Shown: positions 53,936 to 63,708, numbered from the stretch's first letter. The stretch is DNA of 64,000 bases from Rhodopseudomonas palustris (GCF_003031265.1 NZ_CP019966.1:2046001-2110000); one strand, 5' to 3'. A program made the numbers and translations. Notes: generated from the letters alone by a model not told the origin.

Positions 53936-55339
53936 ATGAGCCAGACACCCACCGAACGGCTGAGAGATTATCTCTCCCAGCTCCCGCCGCAGTCCCAAGC
54001 GCTGCTGATGCGGGAATTCGAGCGTGCGCTCGAACGGGGCGAGGATGTCGCGGTCGCCAGCTTCGTGCTGGAGGAGTTGCGCAAGATCGTTCGCGGCTCC
54101 GAGGACGACAACAAGCCTCGCTCCGAGGATCCGGCCCGGCTGATGTTCCGGGTGCTGGAACCGTTCCTGATCGATCCGAAGGAATCGCCGCGGCCCGGCC
54201 AGCTCCGGCGCTCGTCGCTGACCTCGGTCTGGCAGTGGCTGGAGCGCGAGGGCATTCCGGATCAGATCCGCGAATTCGAAGCCGGGCTGATCGGCCTGCG
54301 CGGCGCGCCGGCGTCGCAGGTCGAGCAGCTGGTCCGCAAGCTGCAGCAGGCCGCCGCCGCTGCGATCGACAAGCTGATCAACCCCGAGCCGGGCGTCGAC
54401 CGCCAGCGCACGATGTCACGCGTCGGCCCGCCGTCGGCGGTCGAAGATCTGGCGCCGATCGGTGCGGTGCTGAAGAACCGCGACGCCATCGACACCTTCA
54501 ACGGCAAGCTCTCCAGCAACCTGCGGGTGTTCGGCGAGAGCCAGGTCAATTCGATGATCGCGGCGCTCAACGTGCCGGCGCTGCAAACGCCGATCCTGCT
54601 GCCGTTCGCGCTGACGCTGATCCTCAACCACCTCAACCAGCCGTGGCAGATCGTCCGGATGGCCATCAAGGTTGCCGGCTCGGACGACGAGATCAAGGTC
54701 GCCGCCACGCCTTACGGCGTCGCCGTCACCATGGCGATCCAGGATCTGGCGCGGCTCACCGCCGATCTGCGCGAGGAAATCCGCCGCGGCCATTACGGCA
54801 ACGTCGCCGAGAATCTCAAAGTGATTCACGACGGCATTCGCGGCCTGCGCACCGAGCTCGACATCCGCAGCGACTCGTCGTGGGGCAAGCAGCTTGCGGC
54901 GATCCGCGTCGACATCTCAAACGCGGTGAAGTCGGAGATCGAGAGCGTGCCGGGCAGGGTGCGCCGGCTGCTGCGCCAGCGTCCCGACAAGGACATCGCC
55001 AGCGGCGCCAGGCTCGACCAGCTCGAGGTCGACGAGACTGCCGCGCTGATCGATTTCGTCGCGGTGTGTCGCACCTATGCCAGCGAACTGGCGATCAACG
55101 AAGTGACGCAGCGGACCTATTCCGAGCTGCAGCAATATGTCGAGAAATCCACCGACGCGCTGGTGCAGTCGCTGCGCGGCTCCGATGCGCGGGTGAAGCC
55201 GTTCCGGCATCAGCAGGCGCAGGCCGCGGTCCGGTTCTGCGAATTGCTGTTCAGCCACGACTATGCCTCGCTGATGAGTCGCGCGGTCGAAAACGCGATG
55301 GTTGTGGTGGAACGCAAGCCGGCGGCGCGGGCGGGCTGA
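53936..55339 (+). CDS. Conserved hypothetical helical protein
   Basis: 467 residues, soluble, highly helical, no motif I can name. Starts MSQTPTERLRDYLSQLPPQSQALLMREFERAL; a Pro/Gly-poor core follows. ATG 53936 was chosen over 53870 because the conserved-looking helix begins here. Lies between the two-component system and ccmI; no functional link is evident. Confidence 0.7.
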   Translation: MSQTPTERLRDYLSQLPPQSQALLMREFERALERGEDVAVASFVLEELRKIVRGSEDDNKPRSEDPARLMFRVLEPFLIDPKESPRPGQLRRSSLTSVWQWLEREGIPDQIREFEAGLIGLRGAPASQVEQLVRKLQQAAAAAIDKLINPEPGVDRQRTMSRVGPPSAVEDLAPIGAVLKNRDAIDTFNGKLSSNLRVFGESQVNSMIAALNVPALQTPILLPFALTLILNHLNQPWQIVRMAIKVAGSDDEIKVAATPYGVAVTMAIQDLARLTADLREEIRRGHYGNVAENLKVIHDGIRGLRTELDIRSDSSWGKQLAAIRVDISNAVKSEIESVPGRVRRLLRQRPDKDIASGARLDQLEVDETAALIDFVAVCRTYASELAINEVTQRTYSELQQYVEKSTDALVQSLRGSDARVKPFRHQQAQAAVRFCELLFSHDYASLMSRAVENAMVVVERKPAARAG

Positions 55340-55501
55340 ACTCCCCTTTGATTCAAATCAAGTTTCGTCCCCTGCGGCGCCTTATCCGGTGCCGCAAATG
55401 TCAATTGCGGCTATCGTCCGACCATGGTGTAACCCGCCCGGATTTTCGACCTGCCGGGCCGGTGCCGCGGCTCCATAGTCTTCACCCGGAACCTCGCTCG
55501 A

Positions 55502-56608
55502 ATGGCGCTTTGGTTTGTGTTCGCGATGATGACGGCCGTGGCGGTGTTCGCCGTGCTGTGGCCGCTCGGGCGTAGCGTCAAGGCGCAGCGCGATGGCAGC
55601 GAGGCGGCGGTCTATAAGGATCAGCTTGCCGAAGTCGACCGCGATGCCGCGATCGGGCTGATCGGTCCCTCTGAAGCCTCCGCCGCCAAGGTCGAGATCG
55701 GCCGACGGCTGCTCGCCAGCGCCGAGGCCGAACGCTCGACGCCGACCACCACCCGCCGCGGCCTGCGCCGCATGGTCGCGGTGGTGGCGCTGATCGGACT
55801 GCCGGTGCTCGCGATCGCTGTGTATTTGCCGCTCGGTTCGCCGATGCTGCCGGACCAACCGCTGGCTGCGCGGGCCAAGGCGCCGCCGAGTTCGCAGCCG
55901 CTCGACAATCTGGTGGCGCAGGTCGAGGCGCATCTGGAAAAGAACCCGACCGATGGTCGCGGCTGGACCGTGCTGGCACCGGTGCTGGCCAAGACCGGCC
56001 GGTTCGACGATGCGGCGCGCGCCTATCGCAACTCGATTACTTACGCCGGCGAGACGGCCGACCGCCGCGCCGATCTCGGCGAGGTGCTGACCTCGGCGGC
56101 GGGCGGCGTCGTCACCGCCGATGCCAAGACCGAATTCGAGCGTGCGGTTGCGCTCAATCCGGATGAAGCCAAGGCGCGCTACTTCCTCGGCCTTGCGGCC
56201 GAGCAGGATGGCCGCCCGAAGGATGCCGCGACGATCTGGCGCGCGATGCTGGAGAAGGGTCCGGCCGACGCGCCGTGGCGGCCGATGCTGCAGACCGAGC
56301 TTGCCCGCGTCGACGGCACCGCCAAGCAGCCGGCACTGCCGGAAGGTGCGGCCGCTGCCGTGCAGAATATGAGCGAAGCCGAGCGCGCCGCGATGATCCA
56401 GGGCATGGTCGCCAAGCTCGCAGCGCGGCTGAAGCAGAACGGCGACGACGTCGACGGCTGGCTGCGGCTGGTGCGCGCCTATATGGTGCTCGGCGACACC
56501 GACAAGGCCAAGAGCGCGCAGACCGAAGCGCGCCAGGCGGTGGCCGACAAGCCCGACCGGCTGAAGCAGCTCAACGACGGCCTCAAGGGCCTCGGGCTCG
56601 ACGGCTGA
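55502..56608 (+). CDS. ccmI: Cytochrome c maturation protein CcmI (CycH)
   Basis: 368 residues. N-terminal TM helix (LWFVFAMMTAVAVFAVLWPL), a cytoplasmic leucine-zipper-like loop, a second TM (about 100-120), and a periplasmic TPR domain (about 130-360). Chaperones apocytochrome c to the CcmFH haem ligase. First gene of the ccmI-ccmE-ccmF-(TA)-ccmH run. Confidence 0.92.
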   Translation: MALWFVFAMMTAVAVFAVLWPLGRSVKAQRDGSEAAVYKDQLAEVDRDAAIGLIGPSEASAAKVEIGRRLLASAEAERSTPTTTRRGLRRMVAVVALIGLPVLAIAVYLPLGSPMLPDQPLAARAKAPPSSQPLDNLVAQVEAHLEKNPTDGRGWTVLAPVLAKTGRFDDAARAYRNSITYAGETADRRADLGEVLTSAAGGVVTADAKTEFERAVALNPDEAKARYFLGLAAEQDGRPKDAATIWRAMLEKGPADAPWRPMLQTELARVDGTAKQPALPEGAAAAVQNMSEAERAAMIQGMVAKLAARLKQNGDDVDGWLRLVRAYMVLGDTDKAKSAQTEARQAVADKPDRLKQLNDGLKGLGLDG

Positions 56609-56721
56609 CGATTGCAGCACGAACGATGTGTTTTCGACATCTTCGTCAGACAAACACTTCGAGCGACGCCGCGAAGCGTCGCTTGTGAACATCCGGTAGA
56701 GGACGCCGAGGCGAACGAACC

Positions 56722-57225
56722 ATGACGCGTAAACAGCGGCGGTTGTTGATGATCGGGGGCGCGGGCGTGGTGCTCGTGATTGCGGTGGGCCTGGTGCTCA
56801 ACGCGCTGCGCGACTCGATCGTGTTCTTCTCGACGCCGAAGATGGTGGCCGAACAGCACATCGAGGCCGGCCGACGGTTCCGGCTCGGCGGCGTGGTCGA
56901 GCCCGGCTCGCTGCAGCGTGGCGAGCAACTGAAGGTGTCGTTCAAGGTCACCGACGGCAGTGCCACTCTGCCGGTCGCCTACAAGGGCATCCTGCCGGAT
57001 CTGTTCCGCGAAGGGCAGGGCGTGATCGCCGAAGGCTCGCTCGATAAGGCCGGCGTGTTCGAAGCCGACACCGTGCTGGCCAAGCACGACGAGAAGTACA
57101 TGCCGAAGGAAGTCGCCGACGCCTTGAAGAAGGACGGCCACTGGAAGGACGACTACGGCAAGAAGTCGCCCGGTGAGGCGACCGCCGGCCAGACCTCGGC
57201 GAATGCGGCGGAGGGCGGCAAATGA
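56722..57225 (+). CDS. ccmE: Haem chaperone CcmE (CycJ)
   Basis: 167 residues. N-terminal TM helix, OB-fold beta barrel ([30 protein letters not shown]), and the covalent haem-binding His in [12 protein letters not shown] (about residue 122). Carries haem from CcmC to CcmF. Overlaps ccmF by 4 bp. Confidence 0.95.
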   Translation: MTRKQRRLLMIGGAGVVLVIAVGLVLNALRDSIVFFSTPKMVAEQHIEAGRRFRLGGVVEPGSLQRGEQLKVSFKVTDGSATLPVAYKGILPDLFREGQGVIAEGSLDKAGVFEADTVLAKHDEKYMPKEVADALKKDGHWKDDYGKKSPGEATAGQTSANAAEGGK

Positions 57226-59204
57226 TCGCCGAGGCCGGGCACTACGCACTGGTTCTGGCGCTGGCTCTGGCGCTGATTCAGTCCACCGTTCCGCTGCTCG
57301 GCGCCCGGCTCAATGACGGCGCGCTGATGAACGTGGCGCGTTCGACCGCGCTGGTGCAACTGTTGTTCGCCGGCCTGTCGTTCACCGCGCTGGTGTGGCT
57401 GCACGTCACCTCCGACTTCTCGGTGGTGAACGTCTACGAGAACTCCCACTCGATGAAGCCGCTGCTCTACAAGATCACCGGCGTGTGGGGGAACCACGAA
57501 GGCTCGATGCTGCTGTGGGTGGCGATCCTGGCGCTGTTCGGCGGCCTGGTCGCGGCGTTCGGCAACAACCTGCCGCTGTCGCTGCGCGCGCACGTGCTGG
57601 CGGTGCAGGGCTGGGTCGCGACCGCGTTCTATCTGTTCATCCTGATCACCTCGAACCCGTTCGCGCGGATGGCCAATGCGCCGGCCGAAGGCCGCGACCT
57701 CAATCCGGTGCTGCAGGATATCGGCCTCGCGGTGCATCCGCCGATGCTGTATCTCGGCTATGTCGGGTTCTCGATCTCGTTCTCGTTTGCCGCCGCGGCG
57801 CTGATGGAGGGCCGGCTCGACGCCGCCTGGGCGCGCTGGGTGCGGCCGTGGACGCTGATCGCCTGGATCTTCCTCACCCTCGGCATCGCAATGGGTTCTT
57901 ATTGGGCCTACTACGAACTCGGCTGGGGCGGCTGGTGGTTCTGGGACCCGGTCGAAAACGCCTCGCTGATGCCGTGGCTCGCCGGCACCGCGCTGCTGCA
58001 TTCGGCACTGGTGATGGAGAAGCGCAACGCGCTGAAGGTCTGGACCATCCTGCTGTCGATCCTGACCTTCTCGCTGTCGCTGCTCGGCACCTTCCTGGTC
58101 CGCTCCGGCGTGCTCACCTCGGTGCACGCCTTCGCCACCGATCCGTCGCGCGGCGTGTTCATTCTGATCATCCTGTGCGTGTTCATCGGCGGCAGCCTGA
58201 CGCTGTTCGCCTGGCGCGCCTCGTCGCTGAAGCAGGGCGGTTTGTTCGCGCCGATCTCGCGCGAAGGTTCGCTGGTGCTGAACAATCTGTTCCTCACCAC
58301 CGCTTGCGCCACCGTGTTCGTCGGCACGCTGTATCCGCTGGCGCTGGAAGTGCTGACCGGCGACAAGATCTCGGTCGGCGCGCCGTTCTTCAATCTCACC
58401 TTCGGCCCGCTGATGGTGCCGCTATTGGTCGCGGTGCCGTTCGGGCCGCTGCTGGCCTGGAAGCGCGGCGATCTGATCGGCGCCGCGCAGCGGCTGATCG
58501 CCGCCGGCGTAGTGGCGCTGCTGGCGGTCGCCTTCGTGTACGCCTGGGTCCATGGCGGCGCTGTGCTGGCGCCGCTGGCGATCGGCCTTGCGGTGTTCGT
58601 GATCGTCGGCGCGCTGGTCGATATCGCCGAGCGCATCGCGCTGTTCCGCGGTCCGCCGTCGATCTCGTTGCGCCGCGCCTCCGGCCTGCCGCGTTCCGCC
58701 TGGGGCACGATGTTCGCCCACGCGGCGCTCGGCGTGACGCTGATCGGCATCGTCTGCGAGAGCACCTGGAACAGCGAATACATCGCGGCGATGAAGCCCG
58801 GCGACAGCACCAAGCTCGCCGGCTACGAGTTCAAGTTCGAGGGCGCCAACCAGCGCCAGGGCCCGAACTACCGCGAATTGCTGACACAGTTCACCGTCAC
58901 CGAAAACGGCCGGCTGATCGGCGGCATGGCGCCGTCGAAGCGCAGCTTCATCACCCGCGGCTCGTCGACCACCGAGGCGGCGCTGCTGACCCGCGGCTTC
59001 AGCCAGCTCTACGTCTCGCTCGGCGACATCAACGAGCAGGGTGCGGTGACGGTGCGGATCTATCACAAGCCGATGGTGCTCTTGATCTGGTTCGGCCCGA
59101 TCCTGATGGCGCTCGGCGGCCTGCTGTCGCTGTCCGATCGCCGCTTGCGGGTCGGCGCGCCGAAGCCCGCCAAGGCGCCGCGCATGCTGCAGCCGGCGGA
59201 GTAG
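57222..59204 (+). CDS. ccmF: Cytochrome c haem lyase CcmF (CycK)
   Basis: 660 residues, about 15 TM helices. The haem-handling WWD motif is [18 protein letters not shown] (about residue 230). Conserved HEGSMLLW, and [13 protein letters not shown]. Joins haem to the apocytochrome with CcmH and CcmI. ATG overlaps ccmE. In relatives ccmH follows with overlap; here a TA pair is inserted. Confidence 0.96.
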   Translation: MIAEAGHYALVLALALALIQSTVPLLGARLNDGALMNVARSTALVQLLFAGLSFTALVWLHVTSDFSVVNVYENSHSMKPLLYKITGVWGNHEGSMLLWVAILALFGGLVAAFGNNLPLSLRAHVLAVQGWVATAFYLFILITSNPFARMANAPAEGRDLNPVLQDIGLAVHPPMLYLGYVGFSISFSFAAAALMEGRLDAAWARWVRPWTLIAWIFLTLGIAMGSYWAYYELGWGGWWFWDPVENASLMPWLAGTALLHSALVMEKRNALKVWTILLSILTFSLSLLGTFLVRSGVLTSVHAFATDPSRGVFILIILCVFIGGSLTLFAWRASSLKQGGLFAPISREGSLVLNNLFLTTACATVFVGTLYPLALEVLTGDKISVGAPFFNLTFGPLMVPLLVAVPFGPLLAWKRGDLIGAAQRLIAAGVVALLAVAFVYAWVHGGAVLAPLAIGLAVFVIVGALVDIAERIALFRGPPSISLRRASGLPRSAWGTMFAHAALGVTLIGIVCESTWNSEYIAAMKPGDSTKLAGYEFKFEGANQRQGPNYRELLTQFTVTENGRLIGGMAPSKRSFITRGSSTTEAALLTRGFSQLYVSLGDINEQGAVTVRIYHKPMVLLIWFGPILMALGGLLSLSDRRLRVGAPKPAKAPRMLQPAE

Positions 59205-59205
59205 G

Positions 59206-59682
59206 CTATTCTTGACCTCGGCTTCGCCGCGTCTCCGCGACGGCCTTCCTCTGTGTCGCAACGCGCTGCGGGTCGGCCTCCTGCATCGAAACTGCGATTG
59301 ACGAGAGCAGATCGAACGGGACGCCGAGGCTGGCTGCGATCTTGCGATGGAGTTCAAACGGCCCTTTGCGCTTGCCGGTTTCGAGGTCGGACAGATAGTT
59401 CTGAGTGATCCCCACACCTTCGGCTGTGGCGAGCTCAGCCTGAGTCAACCCACGGAACTGACGCAGCACACGGATCGGGTTTTCGCCGGAAGCCAATCGC
59501 TCGACGACTTCGATTGGCAGCACCGGTGCACCATCGACGACGTCGCGCTTCGCTTGGGCGACCAACCGCGCGGTGCCGGAGTCCTCGAGGCTTTCGCGCT
59601 CGATTTCTTTGAGACGCTCGTACTCCGCGCGCGGCAGGATCGCCACTTCGCCTTCCGTCGTCGACTTGAATTTGACTTTCAT
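59206..59682 (-). CDS. XRE-family antitoxin
   Basis: 158 residues. N-terminal part with VAILPRAEYERLKEIE (Phd-like dimer strand) and a C-terminal HTH_XRE domain (LRQFRGLTQAELATAEGVGITQNYLSDLETGKRKG). Lies 9 bp after the toxin on the same strand (toxin first). Stop is 1 bp from the ccmF stop, so the pair is convergent with ccmF. Confidence 0.85.
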   Translation of the reverse strand: MKVKFKSTTEGEVAILPRAEYERLKEIERESLEDSGTARLVAQAKRDVVDGAPVLPIEVVERLASGENPIRVLRQFRGLTQAELATAEGVGITQNYLSDLETGKRKGPFELHRKIAASLGVPFDLLSSIAVSMQEADPQRVATQRKAVAETRRSRGQE

Positions 59683-59691
59683 CGATCCCTC

Positions 59692-59934
59692 TCAATCGTA
59701 GATCTCGCGTCGGTGACCGACTGCGGCGATTACGATCTGTTCGTCGTCCTCGTAGAAGATCACCCGCCAATCACCGACCCGAAGTCGGGCGCCGGCTTGG
59801 CCCTTAAGCTTTTTGATATCGCCCTGGCCTGAAGCCGCGAAAACGTCGAGTTTGGCGCGTATTCGTAGCCGAACTTGCGGAGCAAGCTTCAGCCATTGGC
59901 GTGTCGCTGTTGGCGTAAACGCAATGGGACGCAT
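59692..59934 (-). CDS. RelE/ParE-family toxin
   Basis: 80 residues. RPIAFTPTATRQWLKLAPQVRLRIRAKL, KLKGQAGARLRVGDWRVIFYEDDEQIVIAAVGHRREIYD is the full RelE fold with the RxGDYRV-like strand (RVGDWRVIF) and C-terminal HRREIY. Expected ribosome-dependent mRNase. Pairs with the XRE antitoxin. Located between ccmF and ccmH. Confidence 0.9.
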   Translation of the reverse strand: MRPIAFTPTATRQWLKLAPQVRLRIRAKLDVFAASGQGDIKKLKGQAGARLRVGDWRVIFYEDDEQIVIAAVGHRREIYD

Positions 59935-60037
59935 GCATCAGTATCGCACAATGCGATATTGATGTCCAGCCCTGGTCCGATTGCCGCGAGGCTCGAAACT
60001 CTGGTAGATCCTTGCGGCCGAACCGGTGGAGTTTGAT

Positions 60038-60535
60038 GTGAGGTTCCTGCGCGCCTTTTCCCTGTCCTTGATGATATTGGCATTCGCCGCCCCGCTGGCG
60101 CATGCGGTGCAGCCCGACGAGGTGATGGCCGATCCGGCGAAGGAAGCGCGTGCGAGAGAGTTGTCGCGCGAGCTGCGCTGCATGGTGTGCCAGAACCAGT
60201 CGATCGACGATTCCGACGCGACGCTCGCGAAGGATCTGCGGCTCTTGGTGCGCGAGCGGATCGCGGCCGGCGACAGCAACAAGCAGGTGATCGATTATCT
60301 GGTGTCGCGCTACGGCGAATTCGTGCTGCTGAAGCCGCGGTTCGAGACGCACACGCTGCTGCTCTGGCTGCTGCCGCCGCTAGTGCTGGTCGCCGGCGGC
60401 CTCGGCCTGTGGCTGCACATCCGCCGCCGCGGCCGCGATGCCGCCCGTTCCACCGACGCCCCGAAGCCGCTCAGCGCCGACGAACAGGCGCGTCTGGACA
60501 AGCTGCTGGCCGAGGGCGCGGATCAAGCGCGCTAA
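60038..60535 (+). CDS. ccmH: Cytochrome c maturation thioredoxin-like CcmH (CycL)
   Basis: 165 residues. Signal helix, then [27 protein letters not shown] containing the LRCxxCQ redox motif, [29 protein letters not shown] and a C-terminal TM helix. Reduces the apocytochrome CxxCH. GTG 60038 with GGAG at 6-bp spacing. Now separated from ccmF by 834 bp of opposite-strand TA. Confidence 0.95.
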   Translation: MRFLRAFSLSLMILAFAAPLAHAVQPDEVMADPAKEARARELSRELRCMVCQNQSIDDSDATLAKDLRLLVRERIAAGDSNKQVIDYLVSRYGEFVLLKPRFETHTLLLWLLPPLVLVAGGLGLWLHIRRRGRDAARSTDAPKPLSADEQARLDKLLAEGADQAR

Positions 60536-60590
60536 CCTTTCAGCAGAGTGGCGAAGTGTTGGAGGGCGGTCCGGCATTCAAGCCCCCTCG

Positions 60591-60631
60591 CTCAAGGACC
60601 CGGTCGCCGTGGCGGCCGGGTCTCCCTTGAG
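60591..60631. terminator. Bidirectional hairpin between ccmH and formamidase
   Basis: CTCAAGG and ACCCGG pair with CCGGGT and CCTTGAG across a 12-base loop. Convergent genes end on both sides, so it can stop transcription either way. No strong T tract. Confidence 0.5.
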
Positions 60632-60650
60632 ATGACGAGGTCGGTGGGAG

Positions 60651-61673
60651 CTACTCCGCCGCGATCGGCTTCGGCATCGGACCGAGCTTGACGCCGTCCG
60701 GATAATACTTCCAGCCGTCACGGACCTTGATCTTGTCGTCCCAGGGAAGCTTGTAGTTGCCCTCGGCGAGATCACGTACCCAGGTCAGGTAGTTCGCCTT
60801 CTCGCCGCCGGGCTTGCCGACATAGGCGCGGCAGCCGAGGTTGAAGATGTTGTTCTCCAGCGCCCAGTTCTCGCGCGCCTTATCGACCAGGCGGGGGAAC
60901 AGCTCGGCGGTGACGATCTCCCAGGGATTGCGGTGGCCCTGCTGGATGACGTTGCCGTCGTAATTGCACACCGTGCCTTCGCCGAAGTAATAGAACACGC
61001 CGTCGTAGCCGGCCAGGTTGACCGACATGGTGTACATCAGGTTCTGCCAGGCGTTGGTCCGGTTGGTCCAGATCCATTGATCGTTGACCTGGGTCGAGTA
61101 GCCGGAGATCCGGATATAGACGTTGGCGCCCTTGTAGGCGGCCTCGCGCGCCAGCTCCGGGAACATGCCGTCGTGGCAGATGCACACCGCCAGCTTGGCG
61201 CCCTTCGGGCCGTCGCACACCGGCATGCCGTAATTGCCCGGCGACCACGGCTCGATCGGCACCCACGGCTGCAGCTTGCGATAATGCAGCGCCAGTTCGC
61301 CGTCGGCGTTGATGATGATCGCGGTGTTGAACGGCGGCAGGGACGGATCGTCGTTACGCTCCATCAGCGAGAACACGCCCCAGACCTTGTTGCGCTTGCA
61401 CGCCGCCTTGAAGGCGCCGATCTCCGGCGAATCCACCGTCAGCAGCATCTCGTCATAGGTCCAGATCGCGGTGTTGAGACCCTGAGTCGAATATTCGGGG
61501 AACACGATCAGATCGAGATCGGGGTAGCCGGCTTTGGTGGTGTCGACCGCGCGGCAGATCTGCTTCACCTGGGTTTGGATATCCTCCGGCCCGCTGACCA
61601 CCGGCACGGGATATTGGATCATCGCAACGAGCAGGGCTTCGTCCCACGCGCTTACGCTTCCGGTACTTGCCAT
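60651..61673 (-). CDS. amiF: Formamidase (AmiF/AmiE-type, nitrilase superfamily)
   Basis: 340 residues. Full E-K-C triad: Glu in [10 protein letters not shown], Lys in YRKLQPW and Cys in [49 protein letters not shown] and [15 protein letters not shown] match formamidase rather than aliphatic amidase. Converts formamide to formate and ammonia. Transcribed in the same direction as the ferritin genes upstream; the ammonia product fits a nitrogen-supply role. Confidence 0.88.
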   Translation of the reverse strand: MASTGSVSAWDEALLVAMIQYPVPVVSGPEDIQTQVKQICRAVDTTKAGYPDLDLIVFPEYSTQGLNTAIWTYDEMLLTVDSPEIGAFKAACKRNKVWGVFSLMERNDDPSLPPFNTAIIINADGELALHYRKLQPWVPIEPWSPGNYGMPVCDGPKGAKLAVCICHDGMFPELAREAAYKGANVYIRISGYSTQVNDQWIWTNRTNAWQNLMYTMSVNLAGYDGVFYYFGEGTVCNYDGNVIQQGHRNPWEIVTAELFPRLVDKARENWALENNIFNLGCRAYVGKPGGEKANYLTWVRDLAEGNYKLPWDDKIKVRDGWKYYPDGVKLGPMPKPIAAE

Positions 61674-62077
61674 AACTTGGCTCCATGTAACGTTAGAACG
61701 TCAGGTCTATGGAACCGCAGCGGTCAGGGGCGAATACGCTGTTCTACGTAACGGGCTTCGTAATCTTGAGCAGAGACGATCGGATAATGCTTTCAGTCCG
61801 TCTCGGTTACCACTTCCGTCATGGAACGGATCTGACAGGCGGTGGTAATTGGCGAGATCGAAGATCGTGGCAGGATCGGGATTGGCAGCCATTGCTCCAG
61901 CACGGTGATGACGCGATCGCGGATCATCGATGCGAGGCATGCCGACGATTGCGATCTGCTGGCCACGACCGTTGCACCTTGTCTTGCGATCAGATCGCAG
62001 CAAATGGTGGCGAGGCCGTCGTCGGCCTCGCGCAGTTCGATCGGCTGGCAGTCGGCGGGGCTGGGAGCCGCCGCGGC
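61674..62077 (-). other. Gap before formamidase with an open frame after ferritin 2
   Basis: No gene could be supported here. Directly after the ferritin 2 stop (62078-62080), the same frame stays open for 94 codons to a TGA at 61793-61795, with a start like PIELREADDGLAT. No ATG occurs until about 50 codons in. It could be a former C-terminal extension or a decayed small gene. Neither a sigma-54 promoter nor a hairpin was found before the formamidase. Confidence 0.3.
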
Positions 62078-62566
62078 TTAGAACGGCGTAATTTCCATCG
62101 GCAGCGGCTTGCCGGCTTTGTGCAGCGCGATCCAGCGGTGCAGTTCGGCGACGTGGCCGCTTTCTTCCTCGACGAATTCCTTGGCCAGCATCTTGATCTC
62201 GGGATTGTCGGTGGTGTCGAGCACGTTCTTGTACCAGTCGAACGCACCGGTCTCCGCTTCGAGCGCGATCTGCAGCGCGAGGTCGCGGCCGATGAACGGG
62301 TCGGTGCCCCAGATCGCGGCGGCTTCCGGGCTTTCGAGGCCGGGCCATTGGAAATCGCCGGGCTCCATCTGCGGGATGTCGCGGAAGCCGGCGCGTGCCT
62401 GCGCGTCGGCCTGATGCATCCGCGAGTAGTCCGCGAGCTGGCGGAACAGCTTCGATACTTCCTTGTTGCCGCAACTATCCATCGCGTCGGCGAGCTGACC
62501 GAACCGCAGCGCGGCTTCCTGCTCGAGCTTGATCGAATGCGCCAGAAACTCTTCGACTGTTTCCAT
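62078..62566 (-). CDS. Ferritin-like di-iron protein 2
   Basis: 162 residues, four-helix bundle of the rubrerythrin/ferritin superfamily: METVEEFLAHSIKLEQEAALRF, FRQLADYSRMH, ALEAETGAFDWYKNVL and FVEEESGHVAELHRW, which supply the Glu and His ligands. No rubredoxin domain. ATG 62566 with AAGGAGA upstream. Follows the ferredoxin-ferritin gene by 53 bp and is probably co-transcribed. Confidence 0.82.
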   Translation of the reverse strand: METVEEFLAHSIKLEQEAALRFGQLADAMDSCGNKEVSKLFRQLADYSRMHQADAQARAGFRDIPQMEPGDFQWPGLESPEAAAIWGTDPFIGRDLALQIALEAETGAFDWYKNVLDTTDNPEIKMLAKEFVEEESGHVAELHRWIALHKAGKPLPMEITPF

Positions 62567-62619
62567 CGTCGTCTCTCCTTGTTCGGCCGTCGCCGGAGTG
62601 GCGACGGCCGTCGCTGTCG

Positions 62620-63528
62620 TCAGGCGTTCTCCGCAGCCTTGGAGGCGTGCTTGAGCGACCATTCCTCCTGGGTGATCCAGGCCTCGAGAATGCGGACGTG
62701 CTCGGCTTCTTCGTTGACGAATTCCTTGGCCGCCGCGGCGACCTCAGGCGATTTGGTGGTGGCTTCGACCGCGCGATAAAACTCGTAGCCGCGGCGCTCG
62801 CCCTGCAGCGCCGCCTTCAGCGCGCCGAGCCGGGTGAGGGTGGTGTCCGAGGCCCACACCGCGGCGCGTTCCGGCGTCGCGTGGTCGGGCCAGGCGTAGT
62901 CCGGCGGCACGTTCTTGCTGAGGTCGACGTTGCCGGCGCGCGACTTCACTTCGGCCAGGTGCAGCCGCGAGAAGTCGGCGAGCTGCGCGAACAGCTTCGC
63001 CACCGGCGCGTTGCCGGCGTCCGCCATCGCCTTGGCGAGGCTGTCGTAGTGCAGCGCGGCGTCTTCCTCGACCTTGGCGGCATAGCTGAAGAACTCCTGC
63101 GGCGTGTTGATCTCCATGCCGCCCTTGTAGTGCGCGGCGGCCGGCGTCACGGCGAGGCGCTGCGGCTTGGTCTTGTCACCCTCGAACCGCACCAGGATGT
63201 CTTCGTTGCGGACGAAGCACTGGCAGGCGAGGCGATAGCGCGGCGGGATGTCGTTGACTTCGGCGTTGGCGATCTCGTCCTTGGTGATCTTGCCGAGCTG
63301 GCGCAGCACTTCCTTTTCCTTCTCGGTCAGCGCCACCGCCGACTTCGCTTTCGGATTGAAGTGCTCGACCTGCACCAGGCAGGAACCGCATTCGCCGTCC
63401 TGGCAATCGAATGGAATCGGAATGTTGTGCGATTTCGCAACCGCCAGAATGGTCCCGCGATCGCCCGCCACCGCATATACGGTGACGTCCTTCGCCATGA
63501 CCGGGGATGAGAAGGTAATGTTCGCCAC
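62620..63528 (-). CDS. [2Fe-2S] ferredoxin-ferritin-like fusion protein
   Basis: About 302 residues. N-terminal plant-type ferredoxin (about 1-115) with C-x4-C-x2-C in FDCQDGECGSCLV and the fourth Cys in RLACQCF. A linker leads to a ferritin-like bundle (about 135-290) with EEDAALHYDSLAKAM, LADFSRLHLAEV, GERRGYEFYRAV and NEEAEHVRILEAW. The fusion could pass electrons directly to a di-iron site. GTG 63528 with AGGAGAG. Driven by the sigma-54/NifA promoter just upstream. Confidence 0.85.
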   Translation of the reverse strand: MANITFSSPVMAKDVTVYAVAGDRGTILAVAKSHNIPIPFDCQDGECGSCLVQVEHFNPKAKSAVALTEKEKEVLRQLGKITKDEIANAEVNDIPPRYRLACQCFVRNEDILVRFEGDKTKPQRLAVTPAAAHYKGGMEINTPQEFFSYAAKVEEDAALHYDSLAKAMADAGNAPVAKLFAQLADFSRLHLAEVKSRAGNVDLSKNVPPDYAWPDHATPERAAVWASDTTLTRLGALKAALQGERRGYEFYRAVEATTKSPEVAAAAKEFVNEEAEHVRILEAWITQEEWSLKHASKAAENA

Positions 63529-63591
63529 GTCGCACTCTCCTGTCGTCAGGGGTTGATCGACGCCTTGCCGGCGCCCTCCGGCAGCGCCTTG

Positions 63592-63606
63592 GCAAGAACC
63601 AGGCCA
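63592..63606 (-). promoter_or_regulatory. Sigma-54 (-24/-12) promoter
   Basis: On the minus strand TGGCCTGGTTCTTGC, matching the TGGCACGnnnnTTGC consensus at GG(-24) and GC(-12) with exactly 10 bases between. It lies 64 bp before the GTG of the ferredoxin-ferritin gene. Transcription by RpoN holoenzyme is inferred from the match. Confidence 0.75.
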
Positions 63607-63692
63607 GCAGTGATCACTAAGTAATTCAGTTAGTTGCAGTGCCTGGGCGGTCGCCGGCTGCGACCAAAGGCGGATCGGATTCCCGACACGAA

Positions 63693-63708
63693 TGTACGAA
63701 CGGCGACA
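63693..63708. promoter_or_regulatory. NifA-type upstream activator site
   Basis: TGT-N10-ACA (TGTACGAACGGCGACA), the NifA binding consensus, about 87 bp upstream of the -24 element, in the usual range. With the sigma-54 promoter it makes nitrogen-fixation control of the downstream operon likely. Between the sites AT-rich sequence could bind IHF. Confidence 0.65.

Noticed and set aside
61709..63510. Plus-strand frames of 290-350 codons over the formamidase/ferritin region
   Set aside because: Antisense to genes with complete catalytic or metal-ligand motifs; no ribosome-binding site or domain.
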